Shown one piece after another: positions 8,801 to 18,291 of a stretch of DNA of 64,000 nucleotides (within the stretch, counting starts at the first letter, position 1; each line of letters opens with the position of its first letter). The position numbers and the translations under genes were made by a program. A model generated the notes under the pieces. It did no database searches. It was not told where the DNA came from and was given only the letters and a program-made list of their open reading frames with translations. The stretch is taken from NCBI RefSeq assembly GCF_001051995.2, contig NZ_CP014646.1, positions 1,116,001 to 1,180,000 of the forward strand, given 5' to 3'. Source of the stretch: Thauera humireducens. GTDB taxonomy: Bacteria; Pseudomonadota; Gammaproteobacteria; Burkholderiales; Rhodocyclaceae.

Positions 8801-11717
8801 AGACAACCTGGTCGAACGATGCCTTGAACGCCTCGGGCGTGGCCTTGCCGGTGCGCACGGACGCCATCAGCGCCTCGTGCTGAGCGGAAAGGCTGGCTTC
8901 GCCGTCGGCGGCAGACTCGGCTCTCACCGCATCCACCAGTTCGCGCACTCGGCGCTTCGAGTCAGGCACGCTCATGCCCTTTTCGCGAAACAGCGCGGCC
9001 AGGTCGAACTTGTCGTCAGTCAGTGTGCTGCCATCGGTCGGCGCCAGCTTGATACTGGTCGGGTATCCGTCCTTCCCGTAGTTCACGCCTGCCAGGTTGG
9101 CGATCTTGGTGATGGCCACCGGCTCGCCGCCCTTGTTCCATGACAGGATGCGCTCCATCAGCTTGCGATCGCGGGACTCCTTGCGGCCCTCCTTCTCTTG
9201 GCGAGCCGATTCAGCGGCCTGCTGGTCAGCCTGGATTTGTTCTGGCGTGCGTGCAGCCATGGCGGCCTTACGCGGGCTATCCTGGCTGGCCTTCTGCCAG
9301 GCGACGAAGGTGTCGATAGCGCGGTCATAGGCGCTGTTGCGTTTGTCGGCCTGCTTGCTGTTCAAGCCGGAGCGGCCCGCGACATAGCCGCTGTAGGTGC
9401 CCGAGCGGACGCTCATCAGGCGGCGGTACTGCCGCAGGTACTCGGCGCGGAGGTCGGCGGTTGCTTGCTCGACGGCTGCCTTCTGCGCGGCAGTGGTGGC
9501 CACAGCCAAGCCGGCGTCGCGGGCCGCGTCGATATAAGCATGGAATTCATCAGCGTCAGCCTTGCCGCGACTGGTACCGCTGTGCGAGATGCCGGAGTAG
9601 CTGGCTTGGGCCTCCTGCAGCGGGAACTCGACGTCGGCAGTGCGGGCGTTCTGGCTGGCGGGCGAGCGGCGAACATCAGGCACGTCTCCTGCAGCGGGCC
9701 GTTGTGCTACAGTTTCATCACTGCTTTGGCCCGATGGGATCGTGGCCGGCCCCCCAGCAATATCCTGGGCCGGTTCAGCAAACGGGGCCGACGAGCTGGC
9801 GTTGGTTGATGGCTGGGCCCGGCCATCCTCCCAAAGCAGATTCCACCCTTTGTTCTTGATGAAGCCCTTCCGCGCAGGGAAGGCAGACCGCACGGTGTAA
9901 TAGTCGCCGCCTTCGTCCTGCGCTCCGCGCAACTCAACGAACATCACACGATCGTTTGCCAGCTCGTGAATCGCGACGAGTTGAGCGGTTTTCCCCGGCT
10001 GCCACAACTGATTGATGTTGCGCGCGATGTCAGCAACAAAGCTGGCAACATCGTTGAATCCAAGGCGTCGAATGTCGTCGCCATGTCGGATCTCGATGTG
10101 ATGCTCGCCAAAGCTGTCATCACCTCGCTGAAGCCGAATCTTCCCCGCCTGTCGGCGCATCGCCAGCGCCATCTCCGGCGTGATCTCACCGAAGTCGATG
10201 GAGCCGTCTGGAGCTGAAACGAACGCTTCGGGCTGACGGGCGTCCTGATCTCCTGTTGCTCCATTCCCGCCCTCTGCCGTCTGCGTGTCGCCCTCCGTCA
10301 CCGCAGCGGCCGGCTGAGCAACATCAACCCACTCGCCGGGCTGCAGACGTTCGCTCATTGCCTGCTGCTCAGCAGGCATCAGATCCCGGTTTCCTGACCA
10401 CTTTGCCCCGCTCAGGCGGACCCAGTCGCCTCTGAACTCGGGCTTGATGTCCTTCGGCTGCTGGCCTTGGCGCATGGCATACGGGATGCCCCACCTGACG
10501 CCGTTCTCGTCGTTGTAGAAGACACTGAAGTCCGGAAGCGCTGCGCTCGGGCCCTGCGCTGCATCGGCAGTTCTCGAAACGTCGGCCTTCTTGCGCACCA
10601 CGTAGCCCTTCATCCCGGCCTGCACGGCTCCAGCCGGCACAACCTCGTGCGTCTCAGCCAGTCCGCGCGCGTTGAGTTCGCGCGAGGCTGCGGCCTTGAT
10701 GGCAAACGCCTTGCCGTCCTTCGCGGTGATGACGTTGAAAAGCGGATTGGCGGCGATCTCCTTCGCGCCCTCGGCTTGCTTCTCGCCGGTGGGATCAAGG
10801 TTGTCGCGGTGGATATGCGTCGCCTTGCGCTTGCCGTCTTTCGTGAACATCGGCATGCGTTCGCGGGCGCTCGACAGGTCGGCGGTGCGCACCGTGACGG
10901 TGTTGCCGTCGCGGTCCTTGAGCGTCGTGAACTCAAGAACTTCGGGCTGCTCGGCACCGGGCTGGGCCGATTCGCTACGCGGGCTAGTTGCGGGCGTTGC
11001 AGCCTGAGCGCTCGGCGAGTTCTTCACCGCCTCCAGCGCCTGGTCTATCGGCGCGTCAAGCACGATGGCCTTGACCTGCTTCCCCTGTTCGGCGGCGGCC
11101 AGGGCTTGATGGTGCCCGTCGACGATATGGCCGTCGCTGGAGACGATCACAGCCCTGTCGCCTGCGGCAGTCTTCGCGGCCTCGACCTTCTCCGGCGAGT
11201 ACTCGGCCTGCGTCGGTTTGAGCGATGCCGCATCGACGCTCGTCGTTTCGTGCGCGATGCCTTGGGCGTTCAGGTGCTTGACCAGTCCGCCATGGGACTT
11301 GGATGGCACTTGCGGCATTTCTGCCCGGGGGATTCCGAGCGTTCCGGTTTCGGGGGCGAATCTCCTTTCGCCTTCCTGTCCGCTCGCTTCTTGCGCTCGC
11401 GCAGCCACTTCGAAACGTTCGGGCGCATCGACGGACTGTACCCCTTGGGCAAATGCCACATTGGCCTGCTGCAGCTGCTCCTTGATGCGCTTGCGCTGTG
11501 CCTTCAGCGTCACCGGAACCTTGCGGCTCTTCATTGCCGTTTGGATGTCGCCACCTCCTGCGCCCATGGCGTCAGGCGCGGCAGCGAGGATCTTGCTCTC
11601 TACTTCCTGCAACTGACGGCGGAGGTCGTCTGCGACGGGGGCGGCAGTCGGAGCGGAGGCTTCGGCTTGCTGTGCGACGGCCGGCGTCGGCTGCTCGACA
11701 AGGACCGGCTGCGCAGT
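2805..11717 (-). pseudogene. Giant polyvalent virion protein, C-terminal 2,970 codons (IS-split)
   Basis: This is the larger part of a giant protein that tailed phages carry in the capsid and inject with DNA. Counting from the TTG at 11612, visible parts are: a ParB-like HIVDGHHQALA near residue 160; a possible Barnase/EndoU-type nuclease region at about 510-600; an N6-adenine methyltransferase at about 1530-1750 (motif I VLEPSAGMGH, motif IV NPPF); a zinc-protease motif HEVMH near 1887; and a PLxRFG motif (PLARFGQYVVV) near 2243. A hydrophobic C-terminal region follows. The frame is open up to the IS end at 11717. The N-terminal 565 codons lie at 13358-15052 on the other side of the IS. No good start exists here, so expression of this piece is uncertain. 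Confidence 0.85.
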
Positions 11718-13362
11718 CTCAGAACGTGTGAATCAATCTCGGCTGAGATCGGATATCGTTCAGGCCATGAAGCCCGAGCCGAATTCGCCGACCGAGGGGC
11801 AGCGTAGCGCTGCGTTGTTTGACGACTTGCCGGTCCCGGCTGAAGGCGCGGCGGCACCTGCCGATGCGCCCCAGGGACGCCCGCGCGTGCAGACGGCGCA
11901 GCGCAACCAGATCGAGTTGCGCGCCTGCGACCTGGATGCATTGCTTGCCCCCGGGCATGCCGCGCGCACCGTGTGGGCCTTCGTGCAATCGCTCGACCTG
12001 GCGCCGCTGTATGCGCGCATCAAGGCCGTGGAAGGCCGCGCGGGCCGGGCGGCGATCGATCCGGCAATCCTGGTGGGGCTGTGGCTGTACGCGACGATCG
12101 ATGGTGTGGGTTCGGCGCGCGAACTGAACCGGCTGTGCGAGCGCGACGATGCCTACCGCTGGCTGTGCGGGGGCGTCGGGGTCAATTATCACAGTCTGGC
12201 CGACTTTCGCACCGAGCACGCCGCCTGGCTCGACGCACAGCTCACGCGCAGCGTAGCGGCCTTACTCGATCGGGGGTTGGTTCAGCTCAACCGCGTCGCC
12301 CAGGACGGCATGCGGGTGCGCGCCCATGCCAAAGCGGCCAGCTTCCGCCGCCGCGACCGGCTCGCCCGCCTGCTGGCAGAGGCGCGTGCGCAGGTCGAGC
12401 GGCTCAAGCAGGAACTGCATGACGATCCGGCGGCGAGCAGCCGCCGCCAGCAGGCCGCCCGGGAACGGGCCGCGCGCGAGCGCGAGCAGCGCCTGGCCCG
12501 GGCATTGGCGACCCTGGACGAGCTCGACAAGGTCCAGACGAAGAAGGGACGGACTGACAAACGCAAGGCCGCACCGCCGCCCGACGACGAGCCGCCGGGC
12601 AGCGCGCCGCGCGTGAGCACCACCGACAGCCAGGCGCGGGTGATGAAGATGGCCGACGGCGGCTTTCGCCCCGCCTTCAATGCGCAACTCGCCGTCGATG
12701 CCGATACCCAGATCATCGCCGCGCTCGAGCTGACCAATGCCGGTACCGACATGCAGCAGATGGCGCCGATGCACACCCAACTGCGCAACCGCTATGGCCG
12801 CACGCCCGCCCAGTGGCTGGCCGACGGCGGCTTCGCCAAGCTCGAGCACATCACGGCGCTCAGCGCCGCGGGCACCGAGCCCTACGTGCCGGTGCCCGCC
12901 AGCCGCAACCCAACCATCGACCCGCACCTGCCCAAGGACGGTGACAGCGCGGCCGTCGCCCGGTGGCGGGCCCGCATGGGCACCGCGGACGCTGCCGAAA
13001 TCTACAAGGCGCGCGCGGCCAGCGTCGAATGTGCCAATGCCCAGTTGCGCCGTCGCGGGCTGCACCGGTTCAATGTCTGCGGCACCGTCAAGGCACGCGC
13101 CATCCTGCTCTGGCATGCGCTTGCCCATAACCTGATGCGGGTGGCGGCCCTGGAGGCCGCAGCAGCCCACTAAACAACGCCGACGGCGCCGCCCAAAAAG
13201 GCTCTGCGCCACGCAGCACCGCCGGCTCCCATCTGATCAAACGGCCGCACCGCCGGTAGCTTCGGCCCGTCGGCGGCTTACGCCGACAAAGCGGTCCTCG
13301 GCCTACGCGCTCTTCGCATTGCGCTCGCCGCGAGCGTCGGCAATTTATTCACGCCTTCTCAG
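11718..13362. mobile_element. IS1182-type insertion sequence with target duplication
   Basis: The element spans 11723-13357 (1,635 bp) and is flanked by CTCAG at 11718-11722 and 13358-13362. The imperfect terminal inverted repeats begin AACGTGTGAATCAAT (left) and AAGGCGTGAATAAAT (right, reverse complement), with 12 of 15 positions identical. It carries one transposase gene on the plus strand. CTCAG fits CTNAG, a near-palindromic target of the kind this family favours. Removing the element and one CTCAG joins the flanking reading frames exactly in phase, which supports these boundaries. Confidence 0.85.
11767..13173 (+). CDS. IS1182-family transposase
   Basis: A 468-residue DDE transposase of the IS1182 type. 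The N-terminal domain has WAFVQSLDLAPLYARIK and the helical segment PAILVGLWLYATIDGVGSAR. The catalytic core shows DGMRVRAHA (first Asp), WLADGGFAK (second Asp) and SVECANAQLRRRGLHRF (Glu), separated by a Lys/Arg-rich linker. I start at the ATG at 11767; an in-frame GTG at 11728 lies inside the terminal repeat and is less likely. No frameshift or stop is seen, so the element may still be active. It is read opposite to the phage gene it interrupts. Confidence 0.9.
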   Translation: MKPEPNSPTEGQRSAALFDDLPVPAEGAAAPADAPQGRPRVQTAQRNQIELRACDLDALLAPGHAARTVWAFVQSLDLAPLYARIKAVEGRAGRAAIDPAILVGLWLYATIDGVGSARELNRLCERDDAYRWLCGGVGVNYHSLADFRTEHAAWLDAQLTRSVAALLDRGLVQLNRVAQDGMRVRAHAKAASFRRRDRLARLLAEARAQVERLKQELHDDPAASSRRQQAARERAAREREQRLARALATLDELDKVQTKKGRTDKRKAAPPPDDEPPGSAPRVSTTDSQARVMKMADGGFRPAFNAQLAVDADTQIIAALELTNAGTDMQQMAPMHTQLRNRYGRTPAQWLADGGFAKLEHITALSAAGTEPYVPVPASRNPTIDPHLPKDGDSAAVARWRARMGTADAAEIYKARAASVECANAQLRRRGLHRFNVCGTVKARAILLWHALAHNLMRVAALEAAAAH

Positions 13363-15052
13363 CGGAAGGAGCCGGGGTTGCGGCCGGTTGCTGCGCGTCT
13401 CGACGCTGGATCTCGGCCGTCGCGGCTTCTTTCCATCCAGGCTGACCGCTTGCCGAGAGGTATTGCAACTGCTCCGACGTACGGCCGGAAACGTCGAACT
13501 GCTCTGCGGACGGGGTCTCGTCTGCGGCTGTCTGGTTTTGATCCGAAGCCTGCGCGGCCGGCTCTACGCCAGCGGCAGCAAGGGGATCGCTCTTGATCGT
13601 GTTTTGATCGGCGACCGGCTCAACCTTTGCAAGCTCTGCCTGAAGCCGATCGCGCTCTTCGATCGCGCGGCGATCCCATCCGCCATTGGTGCGGGCTTGC
13701 TGCTCGATGAAGGCAAGGCGCTCGCGCATCTGCTCCGGCGTGTCGATCGCCTGCTTCTGCTCGGCCACCTTCGCGCCGGCCCGAAGGATCTCGCCGGTTT
13801 CTGGATCAACGGCCTGCGCCGCTTGCTGCATGGTCGCGGAAGCGCCGGTATCGACGGCCAGCGCAGCGGCGGCTGACATGGGGCCGGCAGCCGGGTCGAG
13901 GCCCATCTGTTGCGACGGGGTGACAGTCTCCAGCGCGCGCTCGTTGATGATCGGCGCGGGTGCAGGCGGGAATACGCCGGCACGGCCAAGCGCGGCTTCG
14001 TCGATGACCGGACGCTCGGCGGTCGGAGTGAAGCCTTGCGGCGAAGCGGGCGGCTCGTTGCCGGCTGCCGGCGGCGCCCCATCTGCCTGCTGCGCTGGGC
14101 GCGTCATGCCGCTGTAGAGCGACGCACCACCGCCCATCGCCATTCCCGCGAGCGTGCCCATCACGGCCGCATCTTCGACGCCTTCGCTCCACGGCTTGTC
14201 GAGCGCCAGGTTCTGGATGATCTGCTCGGAGATCGACTGCGGCAGTTCTTCGAGGAAGCCCTCGGAGATTGCGCCCTCCACCACCTGACGCGGGATGCTC
14301 TTGGCCGGCAGCTTGGCAATCTCGCCGGCAACTGCCTGCGGCTTGGCGCCTTGGGCGATCATGGTGTCGACGTCGCCCAGGCCAAAGCGCTGTGCAACAC
14401 GGCCCCCGAGGTAGCCGAACAGCGTACCGAGCGCGCCGGTAGCCACGGCGGCGCCGGCCTGCGTCGGCGTCAGCAGACCGTCGTCTGTTTCCTGCCGGAT
14501 GGCCTCGGCCTGTGAGCCGGCCATCATCGTTCCTTCCCCGATTGCACCAGCAGCCGCGGCGCCCTTGGCGCCCATCTGGCCCAGCCTCGTCGCGCCCATC
14601 ACCCCACGCGCAGCGACGCCGCCGGCAAGCATCGGAGCGATGGACTCGGTAACGGCGCTGGCGATCAACGACGGGTTCTGGAGGGCAACGGACGTCTTGT
14701 CCAGCACGCCGTCAGCCTCTTGGAACTGGCGCTGCTGCTCCTTGAACTGGTCGGTGTGGAGGTCGGAAAGGATCTCCTTGGCCTCCTTCGGGCGGAAGCC
14801 GAAAGAGCCACCTTCGTTCTCCAGGAACTTTCCGACGCGGCCGCCAGTGGGAATATCGGCAAGGCCGACGATCGCCTCGGGAACGGCGATTGCGCCCTTC
14901 AGAGCGGAAAGGCCAAGGTCTCGAGCGTGACCGGAGATGCCCTTGTTCTTTGGCGGTTGGATACCGAGTTCATCGAACAGATCTGCGTTTGCCTGCCTCG
15001 GGCCATCACTGCCAGCCGAGTCGATCTGCAGTTCGTCGAAAAGATCCGCCAT
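13349..15052 (-). pseudogene. Giant polyvalent virion protein, N-terminal part (IS-split)
   Basis: The first 565 codons of the giant virion gene. The last two codons and the TGA stop (13349-13357) are supplied by the IS end. The ATG at 15052 follows GGAG at 6 bases; the TTG at 15064 is less likely. The protein starts MADLFDELQID and soon repeats the motif as ADLFDELGIQ. Residues about 110-290 are rich in Gly and Ala with hydrophobic stretches (APMLAGGVAARGVMGA, GALGTLFGYLGG), as expected of a virion protein that inserts in membranes during DNA ejection. The remainder is Pro/Ala-rich linker. As it stands it could yield a 567-residue truncated protein. Confidence 0.85.
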
Positions 15053-15103
15053 CTCGCACTCCAAGCACTATGTGCCCGGAGTGTCGGCGTGCCTTCGAGG
15101 GGG

Positions 15104-15121
15104 CTCCAGCCCTACAAGGGG
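15104..15121 (-). promoter_or_regulatory. Late-region repeat motif, copy 1
   Basis: The minus strand reads CCCCTTGTAGGGCTGGAG, 52 bp upstream of the giant gene's start. It is one of five copies of CCCCTGTAGGGCTGG in this prophage. This copy has one extra T relative to the others. The core CCCT-GT-AGGG is a short dyad. A phage-specific late promoter or activator site is the leading guess, unproven. Confidence 0.6.
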
Positions 15122-15331
15122 CGAAGGGGCCGCAGAAACGGCCCGAAGGCTTGTCAAGGTGCCTTGTAGCCCATGGCGGTTTGCAGTTGCAGGGAAAGGG
15201 TGAGCCTGAGCCGGACGACGCCCGCGGCAAGTTCGAAAGAGATGTTTTCTTGCCTGTCAATAGTAAGCTAAACTGTTCATGACCTCTGTGTATAAAACTG
15301 TTGATATCCTGTTGATAACTTTAGAGAAGCG

Positions 15332-16201
15332 ATGAGCCACTTAGATGACGCGATCAATCTCGTTCTACGCGAACGTCGTGAGAAATTGGAGCGCCATTTC
15401 GAAGGCGACATTTTCGCGTACTACGGTGAGATTGCAGTAGGTTGGCTGCCTTGGTTTCGGGCCAAGCTCGAAACGGTTGCAGACAAACGCAGAACGAATC
15501 GCTTGGTTGTTGTTCTAAACACACCAGGTGGCCATGTCGAAGCTGTCGAGCGAATGGTTGAGATGATCAGAAGGTACTACCAAGAGGTGTACTTTCTGGT
15601 CCCAAACATGGCTATGTCTGCAGGAACTATTTTTTGCATGTCAGGCGAGAAGATTTTTATGGATTACTCGTCTGCACTTGGACCAATCGACCCGCAGGTT
15701 CAATCGAAAGATGGAACCTGGGTTCCAGCTCTTGGATATTTAGATAAGTTCTCAGAATTTGTCGACAAATCAAAACGCAACGAGCTTTCTTCAGTTGAGT
15801 TTGCAATTGCTCAAAACCAAGACTTGGCCTTGTTGAGGCGCTATGAACAGTCGAGAGATTTGTCAGTTTCACTATTAAAGCAATGGTTAGTTCAGTACAA
15901 GTTCAAGAGTTGGACTCATCATCGGACGTGCGTCAATAGAATGGGGCAGGAGGTAACTCATGAGGAGAAGCAAGAGCGGGCGGAAGAAATCGCTAGACAA
16001 CTAGGCGACAACGGAATTTGGCATTCACACGGACGCATGATTGGGATAGAAACCCTTCAAACCAAACTACGTCTTGAGATCGAAGACTTCACTGACGACC
16101 GCAATCTTCGTGAAATTGTGAACAGCTACCATGATGTGATTGCAGATTACGTTCAACGGCAAAACTGGGCGCTATTCGTAGATGGGCGCGGGATTAACTA
16201 A
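15332..16201 (+). CDS. SDH/ClpP-fold serine protease-like protein
   Basis: A 289-residue protein of the serine dehydrogenase proteinase (SDH, ClpP/crotonase-fold) family. Family hallmarks are VVVLNTPGGHVEAVERMV and the nucleophile segment MAMSAGTIFCMSGEKIFMD, with Ser in SAGT, followed by SALGPIDPQV. No signal peptide or membrane segment is evident, so it is probably cytoplasmic. AGAGAAG precedes the ATG at 15332. Base composition is clearly AT-richer than the phage genes around it, which points to separate acquisition. It is followed after 13 bp by an 81-codon gene of similar composition, so the two look like one cargo cassette. The substrate is unknown; a role in host defence or lysogenic conversion is only inferred from its place. 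Confidence 0.8.
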   Translation: MSHLDDAINLVLRERREKLERHFEGDIFAYYGEIAVGWLPWFRAKLETVADKRRTNRLVVVLNTPGGHVEAVERMVEMIRRYYQEVYFLVPNMAMSAGTIFCMSGEKIFMDYSSALGPIDPQVQSKDGTWVPALGYLDKFSEFVDKSKRNELSSVEFAIAQNQDLALLRRYEQSRDLSVSLLKQWLVQYKFKSWTHHRTCVNRMGQEVTHEEKQERAEEIARQLGDNGIWHSHGRMIGIETLQTKLRLEIEDFTDDRNLREIVNSYHDVIADYVQRQNWALFVDGRGIN

Positions 16202-16214
16202 ATGGAGGTCAGTT

Positions 16215-16460
16215 ATGTCGGTTGTTGAGCAAATTGAAGCGATGCTCAAAGAACAAGAGCCCCATATGAACATTCCTATTGATATGCTAAAGCAGTTTGA
16301 AGACCTAGTTGCATCTGGCGCTATTCACCGCCGAGTCTACGACATACCGCCAGTGAATGTGTTCGGAAGTCGGGATGCACTCCCCTTGCAGATTAATGCA
16401 AGCAACATTAAGGCAATTTCTTCCACTTCGAGAGGCGGCGGCATTCGGATCTCTCGTTAA
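16215..16460 (+). CDS. Small protein paired with the SDH-type protease
   Basis: An 81-residue protein of unknown family. The ATG at 16215 follows GGAGG at 6 bases; a longer frame from 16182 overlaps the upstream gene and lacks such a site. The N-terminus is helical and charged (VVEQIEAMLKEQEPH). The C-terminus is basic and Gly/Ser-rich, ending GGGIRISR. Shared AT-rich composition and 13-bp spacing suggest co-expression with the protease, for which it could be substrate, adaptor or inhibitor; the sequence does not decide. Confidence 0.7.
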   Translation: MSVVEQIEAMLKEQEPHMNIPIDMLKQFEDLVASGAIHRRVYDIPPVNVFGSRDALPLQINASNIKAISSTSRGGGIRISR

Positions 16461-16501
16461 TGGCTCCGCCGTTTGCAGAGATCAGCTAGGTGGCTGAAGG
16501 T

Positions 16502-16525
16502 GCAAAACGCCCCTTACGGGGCGTT
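16502..16525. terminator. Bidirectional terminator between convergent genes
   Basis: AACGCCCC (16506-16513) pairs with GGGGCGTT (16518-16525). Read on the minus strand the stem is followed by TTTT, a good terminator for the gene ending at 16539. On the plus strand it can also end the protease cassette transcript. Confidence 0.75.
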
Positions 16526-16538
16526 ACTATTTCTCGAA

Positions 16539-16886
16539 TCAGAGGACGACTACGTCCTGCATCAGCTTGTAATCCGTCGTCACCGCAAAGCCGCGCCCGT
16601 CAGGGTGCGGGATGCTGAGGCCACCGACCCTTCTCGCAACGCCACGCGCCTCGAGCTTCGCGTTCAAGAAGTCGCGCAGGCTGGTGAGCCACTCGTCCGA
16701 ATACGGACTCGCGTTCAGGTGGTCCATCAGGTCTTCGCGGATGTTCAGAACTGACTTCCCGTACTGCACCGGTGTCTGCCGGAAGCTGCTGTCGTCATTC
16801 AGGGACACCAACACCGCTCGGACGCCAGCCGGCATGGTGATCTCGATCTGTTGCGCAATGGGGCCTTCTGCGCTATACGTATCCAT
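16539..16886 (-). CDS. Hypothetical phage protein
   Basis: A 115-residue protein that I do not recognise. The ATG at 16886 (MDTYSAEGPIAQQIEITMPA) has AAGGA about 7 bases upstream, so it is preferred over the ATG ten codons earlier. The sequence is mixed alpha/beta, without Cys clusters or membrane segments; SLRDFLNAKLEARGV suggests an amphipathic helix. A terminator follows directly after the stop. It is separated by 168 bp from the next minus-strand operon and probably forms its own unit. Confidence 0.65.
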   Translation of the reverse strand: MDTYSAEGPIAQQIEITMPAGVRAVLVSLNDDSSFRQTPVQYGKSVLNIREDLMDHLNASPYSDEWLTSLRDFLNAKLEARGVARRVGGLSIPHPDGRGFAVTTDYKLMQDVVVL

Positions 16887-17054
16887 GTGAATTCCTTTGT
16901 TCAGAGGGTTTCGCAATCCGCGCCTCAGCGATGGCAGTCGCTGGGGCGCTTCCTTTTTGTGCTGCCGAACTCAGATTCTCACAAGTCTCCGACAGTGCAA
17001 GAGGGCCGAAAGCAACTTTTTGGGGCTTGCAGATAGCGCACGATGTGATAGCGC

Positions 17055-17339
17055 TCATGCGTCCGGGTCTCCATCCCTCATCGGGAAGAAGTCCTCAGTT
17101 TCGCAAGGGACGCCATAGCACTCGGCCCCTTTCATCGCGTCGGACAGCCGCTCAAGCGCCTCGCCTGCGTACTCGTGCGATGCCTCGATGTCGCAGCTGC
17201 CATAGGCAATCGCAACCTCTATGGCTGCCCATACCAGCCGATCCTTCACATCTGCCGGAAGTGCAGCAGCGTCGAGCTTGAGTCCTTTCACCGTTCGGCG
17301 GATCAGCGGCGCGCCCGCAAAGTCGTACAGGTTGCTCAT
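17055..17339 (-). CDS. Hypothetical protein in the Bro operon
   Basis: A 94-residue acidic protein starting MSNLYDFAGAPLIRRTVKGL. Its ATG overlaps the stop of the Bro antirepressor gene (ATGA), so it is translationally coupled and is the last gene of the Arc-Bro operon. No domain is recognised. The position suggests an accessory role in the antirepression module. Confidence 0.75.
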   Translation of the reverse strand: MSNLYDFAGAPLIRRTVKGLKLDAAALPADVKDRLVWAAIEVAIAYGSCDIEASHEYAGEALERLSDAMKGAECYGVPCETEDFFPMRDGDPDA

Positions 17340-18070
17340 TGCGCACCTCCGCTCGGGGGATTGAGCAACTCGGTCAGCCTCGCAACGCCGCGCTCGTTGT
17401 AATGAAAGCTCTCGACCTGTTTCGAGGAGTACGGTGATTTGTCCAGGCGGAACTCCCCGTGCTCCGTGGTCTTAACTCCATGCTGATTCGCCAACCGCCC
17501 GACCGCATTGGCGGAGATGCCGAGGCGCTCGCCGACTTCGCTAGCGGTGTAGTGCCGTTCGGCCAGTACAGGAAGGGTGATTACTTCGTCGCCGGCCACA
17601 GGGTTGATGAGCTTGGCGAAAATCACTTGACGGGATGGTTCGCTCAGGCTCGGAAACTGGGCGCAGATCCGCTCGGCCACCTTCGATGCCATGTCCAAGG
17701 CGCGCGCCTTGCGGTACTGCGGGAGGCCAGAAGAAGGCGGTGGATTCATCGCGGTATAGCTACCCGTCTTGCGGATGGCGGGCAAGACTTCGTGCGTGAC
17801 CCAGCGCTTGAACGGCTTCGCTTCCTGCTTGCTGCTGCCGAGGATGGCGGAGTAAAGGCCGGACTCGTTGATGATGGTCACGCCTCGATTTCCGAAACCG
17901 CCGATTTGGCGGTTTTGCTTTTCATCATCATCCAGCCGCACGCACATCTTGTGGGCGTCCGAGTAGTCGAGGATATCTGCCACTTCCATTGCAATGAACC
18001 ACGGCTCTCCGTTGTCGTCCGTGATAACGCGGATGGGTGCTCCATTGAAGTTGAAGGGGGTGATGTTCAT
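17336..18070 (-). CDS. Bro-N domain antirepressor
   Basis: A 244-residue phage antirepressor of the Bro family. The N-terminal Bro-N domain is clear: GEPWFIAMEVADILDYSDAH, an Asp-rich CVRLDDDEKQN, INESGLYSAILGSSK and KPFKRWVTHEVLPAIRKTGSY. The C-terminal half (from about residue 165) is a KilAC/helix-turn-helix-like segment (YTASEVGERLGISANAVGRL). Such proteins inactivate phage repressors or bind DNA to switch lysogeny to lytic growth. Its ATG overlaps the stop of the Arc-like gene upstream, and the next gene overlaps its own stop. With Arc- and Mnt-like neighbours it resembles the P22 immI arrangement. Confidence 0.9.
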   Translation of the reverse strand: MNITPFNFNGAPIRVITDDNGEPWFIAMEVADILDYSDAHKMCVRLDDDEKQNRQIGGFGNRGVTIINESGLYSAILGSSKQEAKPFKRWVTHEVLPAIRKTGSYTAMNPPPSSGLPQYRKARALDMASKVAERICAQFPSLSEPSRQVIFAKLINPVAGDEVITLPVLAERHYTASEVGERLGISANAVGRLANQHGVKTTEHGEFRLDKSPYSSKQVESFHYNERGVARLTELLNPPSGGAQ

Positions 18071-18225
18071 TGCCGCGCCTCCTCTTCTTTCCTTGCCTGC
18101 TCCAAGAGCTTGACGACCATCCAGTTCATACTGCGATCAGCCTTCTCGGCGCGACTCTTGACCCACTCCTTCAGCGGAGCCGGCAAGCGCAGCATCATCG
18201 ATGCCATGTTTTGTTTCTCTTCCAT
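18067..18225 (-). CDS. Arc-like ribbon-helix-helix repressor
   Basis: A 52-residue protein. The sequence MMLRLPAPLKEWVKSRAEKA followed by DRSMNWMVVKLLEQA matches the Arc/Mnt ribbon-helix-helix pattern: a short beta strand with alternating polar residues, then two helices. The stop overlaps the ATG of the Bro antirepressor (ATGA). By analogy with P22 Arc, it would be the first gene of the antirepressor operon and limit that operon's own promoter. Operators probably lie among the dyads at 18254-18321. Confidence 0.88.
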   Translation of the reverse strand: MEEKQNMASMMLRLPAPLKEWVKSRAEKADRSMNWMVVKLLEQARKEEEARQ

Positions 18226-18253
18226 TTCACGCCCCTATATCACCATTAGATTA

Positions 18254-18274
18254 GTGACACTGTTTCTGTGTCAC
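18254..18274. promoter_or_regulatory. Operator dyad 1 of the Arc/Mnt-like region
   Basis: GTGACAC and GTGTCAC form a perfect 7-bp inverted repeat around 7 bases, in the 116-bp gap between the divergent Arc-like and Mnt-like genes. The stretch from 18258 (CACTGTTTCTGTGTCA) recurs 34 bp further on with few changes. It is most likely a site for one of the two ribbon-helix-helix proteins. Confidence 0.7.
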
Positions 18275-18291
18275 GTCTTCAGTATAGGTCG

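Noticed and set aside
2805..15052. N4-type virion RNA polymerase, suggested by the about 3,500-residue length and N4-gp56-type capsid
   Set aside because: No T7-like polymerase motifs were found; the protein shows methyltransferase, protease and PLxRFG features instead.
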